NCBI RefSeq assembly: GCF_013602415.1
Contig: NZ_WPAG02000002.1
Coordinates: 248,001 to 312,000 of the forward strand
Reading direction: 5' to 3'
Length of the DNA: 64,000 nt
Source of the DNA: Rhodococcus sp. B50
Lineage (GTDB): Bacteria > Actinomycetota > Actinomycetes > Mycobacteriales > Mycobacteriaceae
The translations under genes and the position numbers were made by a program. The notes below the pieces were generated by a model, which was not told the DNA's origin, searched no databases, and saw nothing but the letters and a program-made list of their open reading frames with translations. Below are positions 16,826 through 25,566 of this stretch, in pieces. Position 1 is the stretch's first letter; each line of letters opens with the position of its first letter.

Positions 16826-17889
16826 CAGGGGCGCTGCCCTACGCCGGTGGCCATTTCGTGAGCCCGGCGCCCGGCGGTGTCGGGTGCCAGTGGAGCGGTG
16901 GGCATTCCGGCTCCCTCCCGCAGACCCGACAGGAACTCCTCGAGGATCTCGGGCGGCGAATACCGGGGTTCCCAGCCCAATTCGGTGCGGGCGCGGGTGC
17001 TGTCGAGCAGCGGAAGTTGCAGCACGGTGTCGAGCAGGCCGGGCGAGGCCGGGACGAGGTGCGCGTGCCACGCCGCCCGCACCGCCGCGCGGAGGGCCGC
17101 ACGCGGCACCGGAATCTTCCTGGCGGAGAACATCTCCGACAGGAAGGCGCCGTCCACCGGCGGCTCCGTCGCAAGGTTGAACGCGCCGCGGACCGGCCGG
17201 ACCGTCGCGCGGACGAAGGCATCGGCCACATCGCTCGTGTGCAACACCTGGGCTCGCAGATCCTCGACCAGCGGCATGAGGGGCAGCAATCCGCTCCGCA
17301 GCAGATTCCCCGGCAGCAGGGGGCCCACGAACAGGCGCCGCTGCGAGGTCGCCGATTCGCGCTTGAAGATGAAGTAGGGCCGCATCCGCACGATGCGGGT
17401 CTCGGGCGTCCGCAGTTCGAGCGTGTCGAGACAGCGCTCCAGATACGACTTCTCGCGAGGATAGGCGGCGCCCGGCCACCCGTGCGTGGGCCAGTCCTCG
17501 GTGACACGATCCGTCGAGCGGCCGGGCGAATAGGCCGCCACCGACGACGAGTAGATCAGTGCGGGAACCCTCTCGGCGGCCGCCGCCTCGAATACCGAGA
17601 TCGCGCCGAGCACGTTGTTCTTCCAGGTCACCTCCGGGCGGTGGGTGGGCTGGAAGAGCCACGCCAGGTGGATCACCGCGTCGGCGCCCCGCACGATCGG
17701 ACGGAAGTCGTCGGTGGTGGTGTCGGCGACTGTGAAGGTCGCCTTGGGGGAGGTCCACTCCGTCGGCCGTCGCGCGACGCCGACGATCTCCGTGACGGCG
17801 GGCTCCCTGCCGAGCGCCTCGACGATGCCGGTTCCCAGATTGCCGGTCGCGCCGACGACGACCACTTTCAGACCACGTCCGGTGTCCAT
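16825..17889 (-). CDS. NAD-dependent epimerase/dehydratase (extended SDR)
   Basis: A 354-residue protein with the nucleotide-binding motif VVVVGATGNLGTGIV at the N-terminus, a catalytic Ser in LIYSSSVAAYSPG (about residue 115), and an active-site Tyr/Lys pair in AYPREKSYLE (about 142). It acts on a sugar nucleotide or another NAD(P)-dependent hydroxy/keto substrate that cannot be named. The ATG at 17889 is preceded by no strong ribosome site. A longer overlapping frame to 17920 in another register is a shadow. Confidence 0.85.
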   Translation of the reverse strand: MDTGRGLKVVVVGATGNLGTGIVEALGREPAVTEIVGVARRPTEWTSPKATFTVADTTTDDFRPIVRGADAVIHLAWLFQPTHRPEVTWKNNVLGAISVFEAAAAERVPALIYSSSVAAYSPGRSTDRVTEDWPTHGWPGAAYPREKSYLERCLDTLELRTPETRIVRMRPYFIFKRESATSQRRLFVGPLLPGNLLRSGLLPLMPLVEDLRAQVLHTSDVADAFVRATVRPVRGAFNLATEPPVDGAFLSEMFSARKIPVPRAALRAAVRAAWHAHLVPASPGLLDTVLQLPLLDSTRARTELGWEPRYSPPEILEEFLSGLREGAGMPTAPLAPDTAGRRAHEMATGVGQRP

Positions 17890-17949
17890 ACCGACGCATA
17901 CCCGCTCGCTGTGACCTCAATCACTGCGAGTGGTCGATCGGTGGATCGC

Positions 17950-18339
17950 TCAGCGGGCCGAGGTGCGGCGGATCTTCAGGGCCTCGGTGACGAGCGGGAT
18001 CTGCAGCGGCAGCCGGGCGAGGGACAAGGCCTTGGCGGCAGGGGAGAGCTTCGGACTGCGCAGCCACGTCACGGCCATCTGCAGGTTGGCGGGGAAGACC
18101 GCCAGGAACAACGCCGCGGCCAGGGAACCGCCGAGGCGACGGGTGCGGGGCACTGCGAGCGCGCCGGCGACAGCGATCTCCGCCACTCCGGAGGCGTAGG
18201 TGTAGGTACGGGCATCACCCGGCAGGGCGTGGGGCACGATGCCGTCGAAGGGTTCCGGTCGCACGAAGTGCAGGATCCCGACGCCGAGAAGAAGACCTGA
18301 CAGCCGGATCGCAGAACGCTGCGCCGCTTTCGTGGACAT
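17950..18339 (-). CDS. DoxX-like small membrane protein
   Basis: 129 residues with about four hydrophobic helices (roughly residues 12-30, 50-65, 75-95 and 110-120) and the pattern LLGVGILHFVRPEPFDGIVP near the N-terminus, typical of actinobacterial DoxX-family proteins. The role is unknown; relatives are linked to redox or membrane functions. ATG 18339 was preferred over the longer frame to 18456 because the extension is polar, unconserved-looking and would cover the promoter region shared with the divergent potassium channel gene. Confidence 0.75.
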   Translation of the reverse strand: MSTKAAQRSAIRLSGLLLGVGILHFVRPEPFDGIVPHALPGDARTYTYASGVAEIAVAGALAVPRTRRLGGSLAAALFLAVFPANLQMAVTWLRSPKLSPAAKALSLARLPLQIPLVTEALKIRRTSAR

Positions 18340-18460
18340 GCGTGCCACACTAGCGCGCGGCGGTACGCTGCGATCCGGTATCGGGCGCAGTCCGTTCGGT
18401 ACCGCGACGACCGAGGGTGGCCGCCAGTAAAGGCCGACAGCAGGAAGGTGGGACACCGCG

Positions 18461-19549
18461 ATGCCCGGGAGGTTGCGTGCGCGGTTCAGCCGCTCCGATC
18501 AGCTCACCGAGCGCCCCGACTTCGCGCTCGTCGGTGTGCTGCGCGTACCCCAGGAACAGACCAGTCCCGGACTCGCGATCGCCCGTCGCATCGGCTACGC
18601 GTTCGCGGCGCTGTTCCTCGCGGTCGTCGTGGTCTACCTCGATCGCGACGGCTACCGCGACGCCCAGGGCGACGAGCTGTCGCTTCTGGACTGCGTCTAC
18701 TACGCCACGGTCTCGCTCTCGACCACCGGCTACGGCGACATCACCCCGTTCACACCCGAAGCGCGTCTGATCAACATCCTGCTGATCACCCCGCTCCGGG
18801 TGTTCTTCCTCATCGTGCTGGTCGGCACCACTCTGTCGGCACTGACCGAGAGTTCCCGGCAAGCATTCAAGATCCAGCGTTGGAGGCGCCGCGTGCGTAA
18901 TCACACCGTCGTCATCGGTTACGGCACCAAGGGCCGTACCGCGGTCGACGCCATGCTCGGCGACGGAGTACCTCCGTCCGAGATCGTCGTGGTCGACACC
19001 GATCCGGTGGTTCTCGAGTCCGCTGCCGGGCAGGGCCTGGTGACGGTTCAGGGTTCGGCGACGAAGTCCGATGTGCTCCGACTCGCCGGGGTGCAGCACG
19101 CGTCGGCGGTGATCGTCGCGGCGAACCGCGACGACACTGCGGTGCTCGTGACCCTCAGCGCCCGCGAGATCGCCCCGCGCGCGAAGATCGTCGCTGCCAT
19201 CCGCGAATCGGAGAACACCCACCTGCTGCGTCAGTCCGGTGCCGACTCCGTGGTCATCTCGTCGGAGACGGCGGGTCGCCTGCTCGGTATCGCCACGACC
19301 ACCCCGAACGTCGTCGAGATGATCGAGGACCTGCTCACGCCGGAAGCGGGATTCGCCATCACCGAACGCGATGTCGAGCCCAGCGAGGTCGGGGGATCCC
19401 CACGGCATCTGAAGGACATCGTCCTCGCCGTCGTCCGCGACGGGCGGATGTGGCGGATCGGTTCGCCCGAGGTCGACGCGCTCGAAGCGAACGACAAACT
19501 GCTCTACATCCGGCTGGTGGGTTCGCCGCCGGGCGCCATGCGTGGCTAG
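18461..19549 (+). CDS. Potassium channel with RCK (TrkA-N) domain
   Basis: A 362-residue Kch-type channel. A first helix lies at about residues 45-63, the pore loop has the selectivity filter STTGYGDI (about residue 87), and a second helix lies at 105-130. A cytoplasmic RCK domain opens VVIGYGTKGRTAV (about 150) and includes VVDTDP for nucleotide binding. It probably forms a tetrameric K+ channel gated by ligand binding to the RCK ring. ATG 18461 has an AGGAAGGTGGGA ribosome site. Confidence 0.9.
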   Translation: MPGRLRARFSRSDQLTERPDFALVGVLRVPQEQTSPGLAIARRIGYAFAALFLAVVVVYLDRDGYRDAQGDELSLLDCVYYATVSLSTTGYGDITPFTPEARLINILLITPLRVFFLIVLVGTTLSALTESSRQAFKIQRWRRRVRNHTVVIGYGTKGRTAVDAMLGDGVPPSEIVVVDTDPVVLESAAGQGLVTVQGSATKSDVLRLAGVQHASAVIVAANRDDTAVLVTLSAREIAPRAKIVAAIRESENTHLLRQSGADSVVISSETAGRLLGIATTTPNVVEMIEDLLTPEAGFAITERDVEPSEVGGSPRHLKDIVLAVVRDGRMWRIGSPEVDALEANDKLLYIRLVGSPPGAMRG

Positions 19550-19558
19550 GGTGCTGAT

Positions 19559-20458
19559 GTGACCGGTTTCGCTCTGTCGGGTACCCCGCTGCTCTCACGT
19601 ACCGTCGTCGACCGGGCGGAGGAACTGCGTTCGGACGAGGACGCCCTGCGGTCCGGATGGGCCGACGCGAAGCTTCTGCGGGTCGATCGGCGGAACCAGG
19701 TCCGCGTATCCGACGGCGCGCTCGTGCTCGGCGAGGCGTCCGAGCTCGGTCCTGAGCCGGTCGCCGGCGCGATCTTCCTCGGCATCCGCGACGGACACCA
19801 CGTCTGGGCCACGCGGGTCCTCGCCCAGACGGGCACGGTGGCCGACCTGCGGCGTGTCGGCGAACACCTCGACGATGCCGACGCCGACCTGATGGTCAGC
19901 GCGGTCGCCTTGCTGAACTGGCACGACAACGCCGGCTACAGCGCGGTCGACGGATCGCCCACCCGCCCGACGATGTCCGGCTGGTCGCGGATCAGCACCG
20001 AGACCGGGCACGAAGAGTTTCCGCGCACGGATCCGGCGATCATCTGCCTCGTGCACGACGGGCACGACCGTGTCCTGCTCGCCCGGCAGCCGGTGTGGCC
20101 CGAGCGGCGCTTCTCCGTCCTCGCGGGCTTCGTCGAAGCCGGTGAGTCCCTCGAATCGTGCGTGGTCCGGGAGATCCGCGAGGAGGTCGGCGTCGATGTA
20201 CGCGACGTGCGGTATCTCGGCAGCCAGCCCTGGCCGTTCCCCCGGTCGCTCATGCTGGGCTTCGCGGCGGTCGCCGATCCCGAGCAGGCGCTGGACTTCC
20301 GCGACGGCGAGATCACCGAGGCGCGGTGGTTCACCCGTGAGGAGGTCCGCGCGGCACTGGCGACAGGCGACTGGGCCTCGGCCGACGACGCCCCGCTGCT
20401 GCTGCCCGGCTCGATCTCGATCGCGCGCGGGATGCTCGAGGGCTGGGCCAAGGAATGA
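19559..20458 (+). CDS. nudC: NAD(+)/NADH diphosphatase NudC
   Basis: A 299-residue Nudix hydrolase that cleaves NAD(H) to NMN(H) and AMP, and in other bacteria removes NAD caps from RNA. The Nudix box GFVEAGESLESCVVREIREE (about residue 190) is intact, and SQPWPFPRS, the NADH pyrophosphatase specificity motif, follows it. The four zinc-ribbon cysteines of E. coli NudC are absent (WHDNAGYSAVDG in their place), as is also seen in mycobacterial relatives. GTG 19559 lies 9 bp after the channel gene stop. Confidence 0.9.
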   Translation: MTGFALSGTPLLSRTVVDRAEELRSDEDALRSGWADAKLLRVDRRNQVRVSDGALVLGEASELGPEPVAGAIFLGIRDGHHVWATRVLAQTGTVADLRRVGEHLDDADADLMVSAVALLNWHDNAGYSAVDGSPTRPTMSGWSRISTETGHEEFPRTDPAIICLVHDGHDRVLLARQPVWPERRFSVLAGFVEAGESLESCVVREIREEVGVDVRDVRYLGSQPWPFPRSLMLGFAAVADPEQALDFRDGEITEARWFTREEVRAALATGDWASADDAPLLLPGSISIARGMLEGWAKE

Positions 20459-20479
20459 ACCGGGTTCGGGAATGAGAGA

Positions 20480-20508
20480 AGGCCGGCCGCGACGAACGCG
20501 ACCGGCCT
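20480..20508. terminator. Bidirectional terminator between nudC and mrx1
   Basis: AGGCCGG-C-CGCG / ACGAA / CGCG-A-CCGGCCT is an 11-bp stem with one mismatch, in the 66-bp gap between convergent genes. Confidence 0.75.
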
Positions 20509-20524
20509 CCGAACGAGCGAGAAT

Positions 20525-20779
20525 CTACAGACCCAGAGCGCGCTGGACCTCGGCGAGCGACGGGTTGGTGGCGGTGCTGCCGTCGGCGTACTTGACGGTG
20601 GGCACCACATGGTTGCCGTTGTTGACGCTGCCGACGAACTCCGCGGCGGCCGGATCCGATTCGATGTCGATCTCGGTGTACGCGATGTCGTTCTGGTCGA
20701 GCTGGGTCTTCAGCCGCCTGCAGTAACCGCACCAGGTGGTGGAGTAGACGGTGAGGGCGGGTGCGTCGGTGGGGGTCAT
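20525..20779 (-). CDS. mrx1: Mycoredoxin 1 (glutaredoxin-like)
   Basis: An 84-residue glutaredoxin fold protein that reduces mycothiol mixed disulfides with electrons from mycothiol/mycothione reductase. The active site is TTWCGYCRRLK (CxxC near residue 14), with the cis-Pro region VVPTVKYADG (about 58). ATG 20779 has GAAGGC just upstream and gives the usual mycoredoxin length; the frame extending to 20809 adds ten unconvincing residues. It is divergent from uvrD2. Confidence 0.88.
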   Translation of the reverse strand: MTPTDAPALTVYSTTWCGYCRRLKTQLDQNDIAYTEIDIESDPAAAEFVGSVNNGNHVVPTVKYADGSTATNPSLAEVQRALGL

Positions 20780-20888
20780 GCCTTCGAGAACACCACAGTT
20801 GCCGTGCATGTTCCGCGACCGGGGCGAGGTGTGAGGCGCACCACGCCCTCGGCGTCACCGGTGGCCTGCACTGTCGGCGGCCACTGTC

Positions 20889-23033
20889 ATGATGGAGGCC
20901 ATGTGTGCGGATGTGGTGGAGGGTCTGGATCCCGAGCAGGCAGCAGCAGTACTCGCCCCACGAGGACCGGTCTGTGTGCTCGCCGGTGCCGGCACCGGCA
21001 AGACCCGCACGATCACCCGCCGCATCGCGCACCTCGTCTCCGCCGGCCACGTCTCGGCGAGCCAGGTCCTCGCCGTCACCTTCACCGCCCGCGCGGCGGG
21101 GGAGATGCGGTCACGCCTGCGGGCCCTCGGCATCGGCGGCGACGGCACGCAGGTGCAGGCACGCACCTTCCACGCGGCCGCCCTGCGACAGTTGCGGTAC
21201 TTCTGGCCGCAGGTCGTCGGCGACACGCCGTGGCAGTTGCTCGACCGCAAGTTCGTGGCCGTCTCCCAGGCGGCGCACCGCTGCGGTTTCCCGACCGACA
21301 CCGACACCGTGCGCGACCTGCTGTCGGAGATCGAATGGTCCAAGGGCACGCTCGTCGCACCCGAGGACTATCCCGCCGCGGCCGCCCGCGCCCACCGCAC
21401 CCCGCCGGCCGATCCCGAACGGGTCGCCCGCGTGTACGACACCTACGAGCAGCTCAAGAACCGGTCGGGCGACGGAATGTATCTCGACTTCGACGACCTG
21501 CTCCTGCACACCGCCGCCGCCCTCGAAGACAACATCACGGTGGCGCAGGAGTTCCGTGACCGCTACCGCTGCTTCGTCGTCGACGAGTACCAGGACGTCA
21601 CGCCCCTGCAGCAGCGCGTCCTCGATGCGTGGCTCGGCGACCGCGACGATCTCACGGTGGTCGGCGACGCCAACCAGACCATCTACTCGTTCACCGGCGC
21701 CACCCCGAAGCACCTGCTCGACTTCTCCCGCCGGTTCCCCGATGCCACCGTCGTGCGCCTCGAACGCGACTACCGATCCACCCCGGAGGTGGTCGACCTC
21801 GCCAACCGCGTGATCGGTGCCGCACGAGGTCGCATCGCCGGAACACGCCTCAAGCTCGTCGGTCAGCGTCCGCCCGGTCCGGAGCCGACCTTCGCCGAGT
21901 TCGACGACGAGCCGGCCGAAGCGCAGGCAGTGGCGAAGGCCGTCGCCAAGCTGATGGGCAAGGGGGTGCCCGCTGCCGAGATCGCGGTGCTCTACCGCAT
22001 CAACGCCCAGTCCGAGGCCTACGAGCAGGCCTTCACGCAGGCGGGTATCCCGTACCAGGTGCGCGGTGGTGAGGGTTTCTTCAACCGTGCGGAGGTCCGG
22101 CAGGCCGTCAGCGCCCTGCGCCAGACGGGTACGCGCGACGATCTCCCGGAGGACGCCGGGCGCGGCGCCGGGCTGCTCAGTCTCGTGCGGGCCACCCTGG
22201 TGCCGCTCGGCCTGACCGACACCGAGCCGGTCGGCACCCAGGCACGCGAACGATGGGCGTCGCTCGTCGCGCTCGTACAGCTCACCGAGGAACTGCTCGA
22301 GCACGAACCGGAACTCGACCTCCAGGGCCTGCTGCGCGATCTCGCCGCCCGTGCCGAAGCGCGACAGCCACCGACCGTCCAGGGCGTCACGCTCGCGTCC
22401 TTGCACGCGGCCAAGGGCCTCGAGTGGGACGCCGTCTTCCTCGTCGGACTCACCGACGGCACCCTGCCCATCACCCACGTCACCGGCGACAAGGACACCC
22501 CGCCCGACGAGGCCGGCATCGAGGAGGAGCGGCGACTTCTTTACGTCGGCGTCACCCGTGCCCGCGTGCACCTGCAACTGTCGTGGGCGTTGTCCCGCAC
22601 CGCGGGCGGACGCCGGTCGCGGCGACGTTCCCGCTTCCTGCACGGGCTCATCCCCGACAGCTCACCCGCGTCCAAGATCGCCGAACCGGCCTCCCCGCGG
22701 AAGAAGCGCCCGCAGTGCCGCGTCTGCGGTAAGCCGCTGATGGGCACCACCTCGACCATGCTCGGCCGCTGCGAGGCGTGCCCGTCCGACCTCGACGAGA
22801 ACCTGCTCGTCGCGCTCAAGGAATGGCGTCGGGAACGGTCGAAGGAGATGAAGGTTCCGGCCTACGTCGTCTTCAGCGACAACACCCTCGTCGCGATCGC
22901 CGAACAGCAACCGCGCGACGACCGCGCGCTCGTCGCCATCCCGGGGATCGGTGCGAAGAAACTCGAGCAGTACGGCGCCGACGTGCTCGCGCTCGTGCGG
23001 GGCGAGCGCACTGCCGACACCCTCGATCTCTGA
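20889..23033 (+). CDS. uvrD2: DNA helicase UvrD2 with tetracysteine and HRDC domains
   Basis: A 714-residue SF1 helicase: Walker [13 protein letters not shown] (about residue 32), motif Ia AVTFTARAA, Walker [11 protein letters not shown], motif [13 protein letters not shown], motif [12 protein letters not shown]. It is followed by the tetracysteine element CRVCG...CEAC (about residues 613-636) and a C-terminal HRDC domain (about 640-705, [14 protein letters not shown]). This architecture defines mycobacterial UvrD2, a 3'-5' helicase essential in M. tuberculosis. ATG 20889 is one of three nearby in-frame ATGs (20892 and 20901 are possible). Confidence 0.92.
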   Translation: MMEAMCADVVEGLDPEQAAAVLAPRGPVCVLAGAGTGKTRTITRRIAHLVSAGHVSASQVLAVTFTARAAGEMRSRLRALGIGGDGTQVQARTFHAAALRQLRYFWPQVVGDTPWQLLDRKFVAVSQAAHRCGFPTDTDTVRDLLSEIEWSKGTLVAPEDYPAAAARAHRTPPADPERVARVYDTYEQLKNRSGDGMYLDFDDLLLHTAAALEDNITVAQEFRDRYRCFVVDEYQDVTPLQQRVLDAWLGDRDDLTVVGDANQTIYSFTGATPKHLLDFSRRFPDATVVRLERDYRSTPEVVDLANRVIGAARGRIAGTRLKLVGQRPPGPEPTFAEFDDEPAEAQAVAKAVAKLMGKGVPAAEIAVLYRINAQSEAYEQAFTQAGIPYQVRGGEGFFNRAEVRQAVSALRQTGTRDDLPEDAGRGAGLLSLVRATLVPLGLTDTEPVGTQARERWASLVALVQLTEELLEHEPELDLQGLLRDLAARAEARQPPTVQGVTLASLHAAKGLEWDAVFLVGLTDGTLPITHVTGDKDTPPDEAGIEEERRLLYVGVTRARVHLQLSWALSRTAGGRRSRRRSRFLHGLIPDSSPASKIAEPASPRKKRPQCRVCGKPLMGTTSTMLGRCEACPSDLDENLLVALKEWRRERSKEMKVPAYVVFSDNTLVAIAEQQPRDDRALVAIPGIGAKKLEQYGADVLALVRGERTADTLDL

Positions 23034-23052
23034 CGCCTGTCTTCGTCCGAAT

Positions 23053-23412
23053 TCAGCAGGCGCACAGGCAGAAATAGTGCCCGGCCGGGTCGCGGAACAC
23101 CCGGAACGTGCTCTTGGCCGACCCGTCGTCGGCGCGCAGTGCGTCGAGACCGAGGACGAGGCGTTCGGCCTCGTCGAGGTCGGGTACGTGGAAGTCGAGA
23201 TGGGCGTGCACCCCGTCGGCCGGCCAGTGACGCGGCGTGAAGTCGGGGTCGCGCTGGAACGCGATGGCGGTCGAGTCGTCCCGGGTGAGTTCGACCCAAT
23301 CCTCCCGGTCGTCGGTGATCGTCCATCCCAGCAACCGGCGATAGAAGTCGGCGAGCGCGCGCGGATCCGGGCAGTCGAGCACGGGCAGGAATCTCGTGGT
23401 CGCGAGGGCCAT
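23053..23412 (-). CDS. VOC-family (glyoxalase/bleomycin-resistance fold) protein
   Basis: 119 residues with the betaalphabetabetabeta pattern of the vicinal-oxygen-chelate fold: FLPVLDCPDPRALADFYRRL at the N-terminus, GVHAHLDFHVPDLDEA in the middle, and a C-terminal DPAGHYFCLC. Possible metal ligands are His in HAHLD and the C-terminal region. Substrate unknown. ATG 23412 was chosen because the fold begins seven residues later; the frame extends upstream to 23517, across the whiB7 promoter. Confidence 0.82.
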   Translation of the reverse strand: MALATTRFLPVLDCPDPRALADFYRRLLGWTITDDREDWVELTRDDSTAIAFQRDPDFTPRHWPADGVHAHLDFHVPDLDEAERLVLGLDALRADDGSAKSTFRVFRDPAGHYFCLCAC

Positions 23413-23464
23413 GCTGTCCGACTGTAGTCCCGAGACGGGAGGCGCGACATGAAACCGCAGGTAG

Positions 23465-23502
23465 AAAATCACTTGTGCCGATCGTGCCCGCGAATCTAGG
23501 CT
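23465..23502 (+). promoter_or_regulatory. WhiB7-type autoregulated promoter
   Basis: An AT-rich AAAAT (23465-23469) sits just upstream of a -35 TTGTGC (23473-23478), followed after 18 bp by a -10 TAGGCT (23497-23502). An AT-rich block touching the -35 of a SigA promoter is the established hallmark of WhiB7-activated promoters, bound by the AT-hook of WhiB7. The predicted transcription start is near 23509, about 390 nt upstream of the whiB7 ATG. Confidence 0.75.
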
Positions 23503-23510
23503 GGATGACG

Positions 23511-23741
23511 ATGTCACGGGAGACGGCCCGTGCGCGACGAGAAAGTGAGGTGGCCCCGATGCTCGGCTTCGACGCTCGTGCAGCGGCAGCGGCCCCTCGT
23601 GTCGCTGCGGCCGCCGCTGTCACCCGCACCGCCACACCTGTGGCTCTCGCGGTGGCCGCCGCGCCGCGTGCACGCCGTCGTGTGTACGCCGCCGCCGTCT
23701 CGTCCGTGGTCGGAAGTCGATCGGGAAGTATCTCCCGGTAG
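23511..23741 (+). CDS. Candidate upstream ORF in the whiB7 leader
   Basis: An Ala/Arg/Val-rich reading frame of 76 codons that fills the first half of the leader and ends 15 bases before the attenuator stem. Starts are possible at ATG 23505 or 23511, both almost at the predicted 5' end and so nearly leaderless, or at ATG 23569, which is preceded by GAGGTGG and gives 57 codons. A regulatory uORF upstream of a terminator is known for mycobacterial whiB7, where slowed translation by antibiotics allows readthrough. The peptide itself is probably not functional. Confidence 0.5.
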   Translation: MSRETARARRESEVAPMLGFDARAAAAAPRVAAAAAVTRTATPVALAVAAAPRARRRVYAAAVSSVVGSRSGSISR

Positions 23742-23756
23742 ACCTTCGTCTCCTCC

Positions 23757-23798
23757 AGGCCACGGACCCCGCCCAGCGGACCGTGGCCTTTCTCGTTT
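23757..23798 (+). terminator. Attenuator terminator in the whiB7 leader
   Basis: AGGCCACGG (23757-23765) pairs perfectly with CCGTGGCCT (23781-23789), leaving a 15-base loop and a T-rich tail TTCTCGTTT. It lies between the uORF stop (23739) and whiB7, where an attenuator is expected. Confidence 0.8.
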
Positions 23799-23897
23799 CC
23801 GGGCCGGGTTCGCATCGCATTCCCACGAACCAACGAAGGAGCTCACGTGCCGAGCGAAAACCCGTCGAGCCTGTCGAACCGACCGGAAGGAGACGAG

Positions 23898-24221
23898 ATG
23901 CGTCGTACCGACACTCTTCTGCCGTCTCACGGCGGTACCGACCTGCCGTCTCACGGCGGTACCGATCTGCCGTGCCACGACAACGACCCCGACCTGTGGT
24001 TCGCCGAGACCCCGGCAGAACTCGAGTACGCCAAGACGCTGTGCGCGGGCTGTCCGGTGCGGACCCGATGCCTCGATGACGCTCTCGAGCGGGAGGAACC
24101 GTGGGGCGTGTGGGGCGGGGAGATCATCGACCGCGGTGTCGTCGTCGCACGCAAGCGGCCGCGGGGCCGGCCACGGAAACATCCGGTGCCCGAACCCCGC
24201 AAGGAACTGGTCTGTGCGTGA
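23898..24221 (+). CDS. whiB7: WhiB7, Fe-S transcriptional activator of intrinsic antibiotic resistance
   Basis: 107 residues from ATG 23898. The four cluster cysteines are C in LPCHDND and CAGCPVRTRC; they are followed by the EPWGVWGGE turn that binds SigA region 4 and the C-terminal AT-hook RPRGRPRKH that marks WhiB7. Position beside uvrD2 and aarF matches mycobacteria. ATG 23898 has the strong site GGAAGGAG; an in-frame GTG at 23847, with AAGGAG upstream, would add 17 residues. The N-terminus contains two tandem LPSHGGTD units encoded by a 24-bp repeat, not known to me from other WhiB7 proteins. Confidence 0.92.
   Translation: MRRTDTLLPSHGGTDLPSHGGTDLPCHDNDPDLWFAETPAELEYAKTLCAGCPVRTRCLDDALEREEPWGVWGGEIIDRGVVVARKRPRGRPRKHPVPEPRKELVCA
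23919..23966 (+). repeat. 24-bp tandem duplication within whiB7
   Basis: Units 23919-23942 and 23943-23966 differ by one base (final C or T). They encode LPSHGGTD twice, just before the first cluster cysteine. Confidence 0.85.
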
Positions 24222-24240
24222 ATCCGGTTGCCCGGCTTCG

Positions 24241-25566
24241 TCACTCCTCGACGAAGCCGGGTAGCCATTCGCTCAGGATGCGCATGTACGGCGCCTCGGC
24301 GTCGAGTTGGGCGCAGATTCCGACCGACCCCAGCAGTACCCGGAACACACTGACGTATTCGGGCGGCAGGTTCAGCGTCCGAGCAGTCTTGAAGGTGGAA
24401 CTCGAGAAGTCCGTGGCCGTTCCTGCCACCCGCTGCAGCCAAGAGCGGGTGAAATGGAACGACTCGGTGTGGATCGGATCGGTGAACGGCCGCAGGTAGT
24501 CGGCGATCTCCTCGTCGGTGACGGTACGGCCGGGCAGGACGAACTTGTTGTCGTAGAGGAGCCGGGTGAGCTCGTCGAATCGTTCGTCGAGGGCGAGCCG
24601 GACCATCCGACCGAGCACCGGCGGGAACCCGTCGGGCATCGCCGCGGTCGCGCCGAAGTCGATGACCCCGAGGCGGCCGTCGTCGAGAAGCATGAAATTG
24701 CCCGGATGCGGGTCGCTGTGGAGCAGACCGGCGCGTGCGGGCGAACAGAAATGGAACTCCGCGAGCAGTGCGCCGGCGCGGTTGCGCTGCTCGCGCGTAC
24801 CGCCTGTGATGATCGCCGACAGCGGTGTGGCCGAAAGCCATTCGGTCACGACGACCTTCGGTGCGCTGGCCACGACGCGCGGGATCACGAACTTGTCGTC
24901 GCCGGCGAAGACCTTCGCGAAGGCCCGTTGGTTGTCGGCCTCGATCCGGTAGTCGAGTTCTTCCTCGGTGCGTGCGGACAACTCGTCGAGCAGCGCGCGC
25001 ACATCGGCACCCGGCATCATCGTGGCGAACAATCCGGCGAACCGGGACAGCGTGCGCATATCGGCGCGCAGTGCCTCGTCGGCCCCCGGGTACTGGACCT
25101 TCACCGCGACCTCGCGACCGTCGGACCATACGGCCCGGTGCACCTGGCCGATGCTCGCCGAGGCGACGGGCACGTCGTCGAACGATTCGAAACGCTCGCG
25201 CCACTTGGTGCCGAGCTGCTGGTCGAGCACCCGGTGCACGGCCCGGGCGGGCAGGGGAGGGGCCTCGGCCTGAAGCTTGGTCAGCGCCTCCCGATACGGT
25301 TCGGCGAACTCCTCGGGGACGGCGGCCTCCATCACGCTCAGGGCCTGCCCGAATTTCATGGCACCGCCCTTGAGCTCACCGAGCACGCTGAACAACTGCT
25401 CGGCGGCCTTCGCCGTCATCTCGGCGTCGATCTCCTCCCGATCTCCGCCGGCGAGCCGACGGCCGAAACCGACGGCCGCGCGCCCGGCGATTCCCAAGGG
25501 GATGCTCGCGAGCTTGGCAGTGCGGGACGAGCTTCTGCGAGGGATGTCTGGCACGCCCCCCATCAT
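24241..25566 (-). CDS. ABC1/AarF (UbiB-family) atypical kinase
   Basis: A 441-residue protein of the UbiB/ADCK family. The signature KxGQ appears as GGAMKFGQALS (about residue 65), the Ala-rich nucleotide loop as ASASIGQVHRA (about 128), the VAIK-type Lys as VAVKVQYPG, the catalytic region as LLHSDPHPGNFML, and the metal Asp as VIDFGATA. Family members are membrane-associated and support lipid or quinone metabolism by an unclear ATPase mechanism. ATG 25566 overlaps the stop of the E1-like gene (ATGA), so the two are translationally coupled. It converges on whiB7 with 19 bp between the stops. Confidence 0.88.
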   Translation of the reverse strand: MMGGVPDIPRRSSSRTAKLASIPLGIAGRAAVGFGRRLAGGDREEIDAEMTAKAAEQLFSVLGELKGGAMKFGQALSVMEAAVPEEFAEPYREALTKLQAEAPPLPARAVHRVLDQQLGTKWRERFESFDDVPVASASIGQVHRAVWSDGREVAVKVQYPGADEALRADMRTLSRFAGLFATMMPGADVRALLDELSARTEEELDYRIEADNQRAFAKVFAGDDKFVIPRVVASAPKVVVTEWLSATPLSAIITGGTREQRNRAGALLAEFHFCSPARAGLLHSDPHPGNFMLLDDGRLGVIDFGATAAMPDGFPPVLGRMVRLALDERFDELTRLLYDNKFVLPGRTVTDEEIADYLRPFTDPIHTESFHFTRSWLQRVAGTATDFSSSTFKTARTLNLPPEYVSVFRVLLGSVGICAQLDAEAPYMRILSEWLPGFVEE

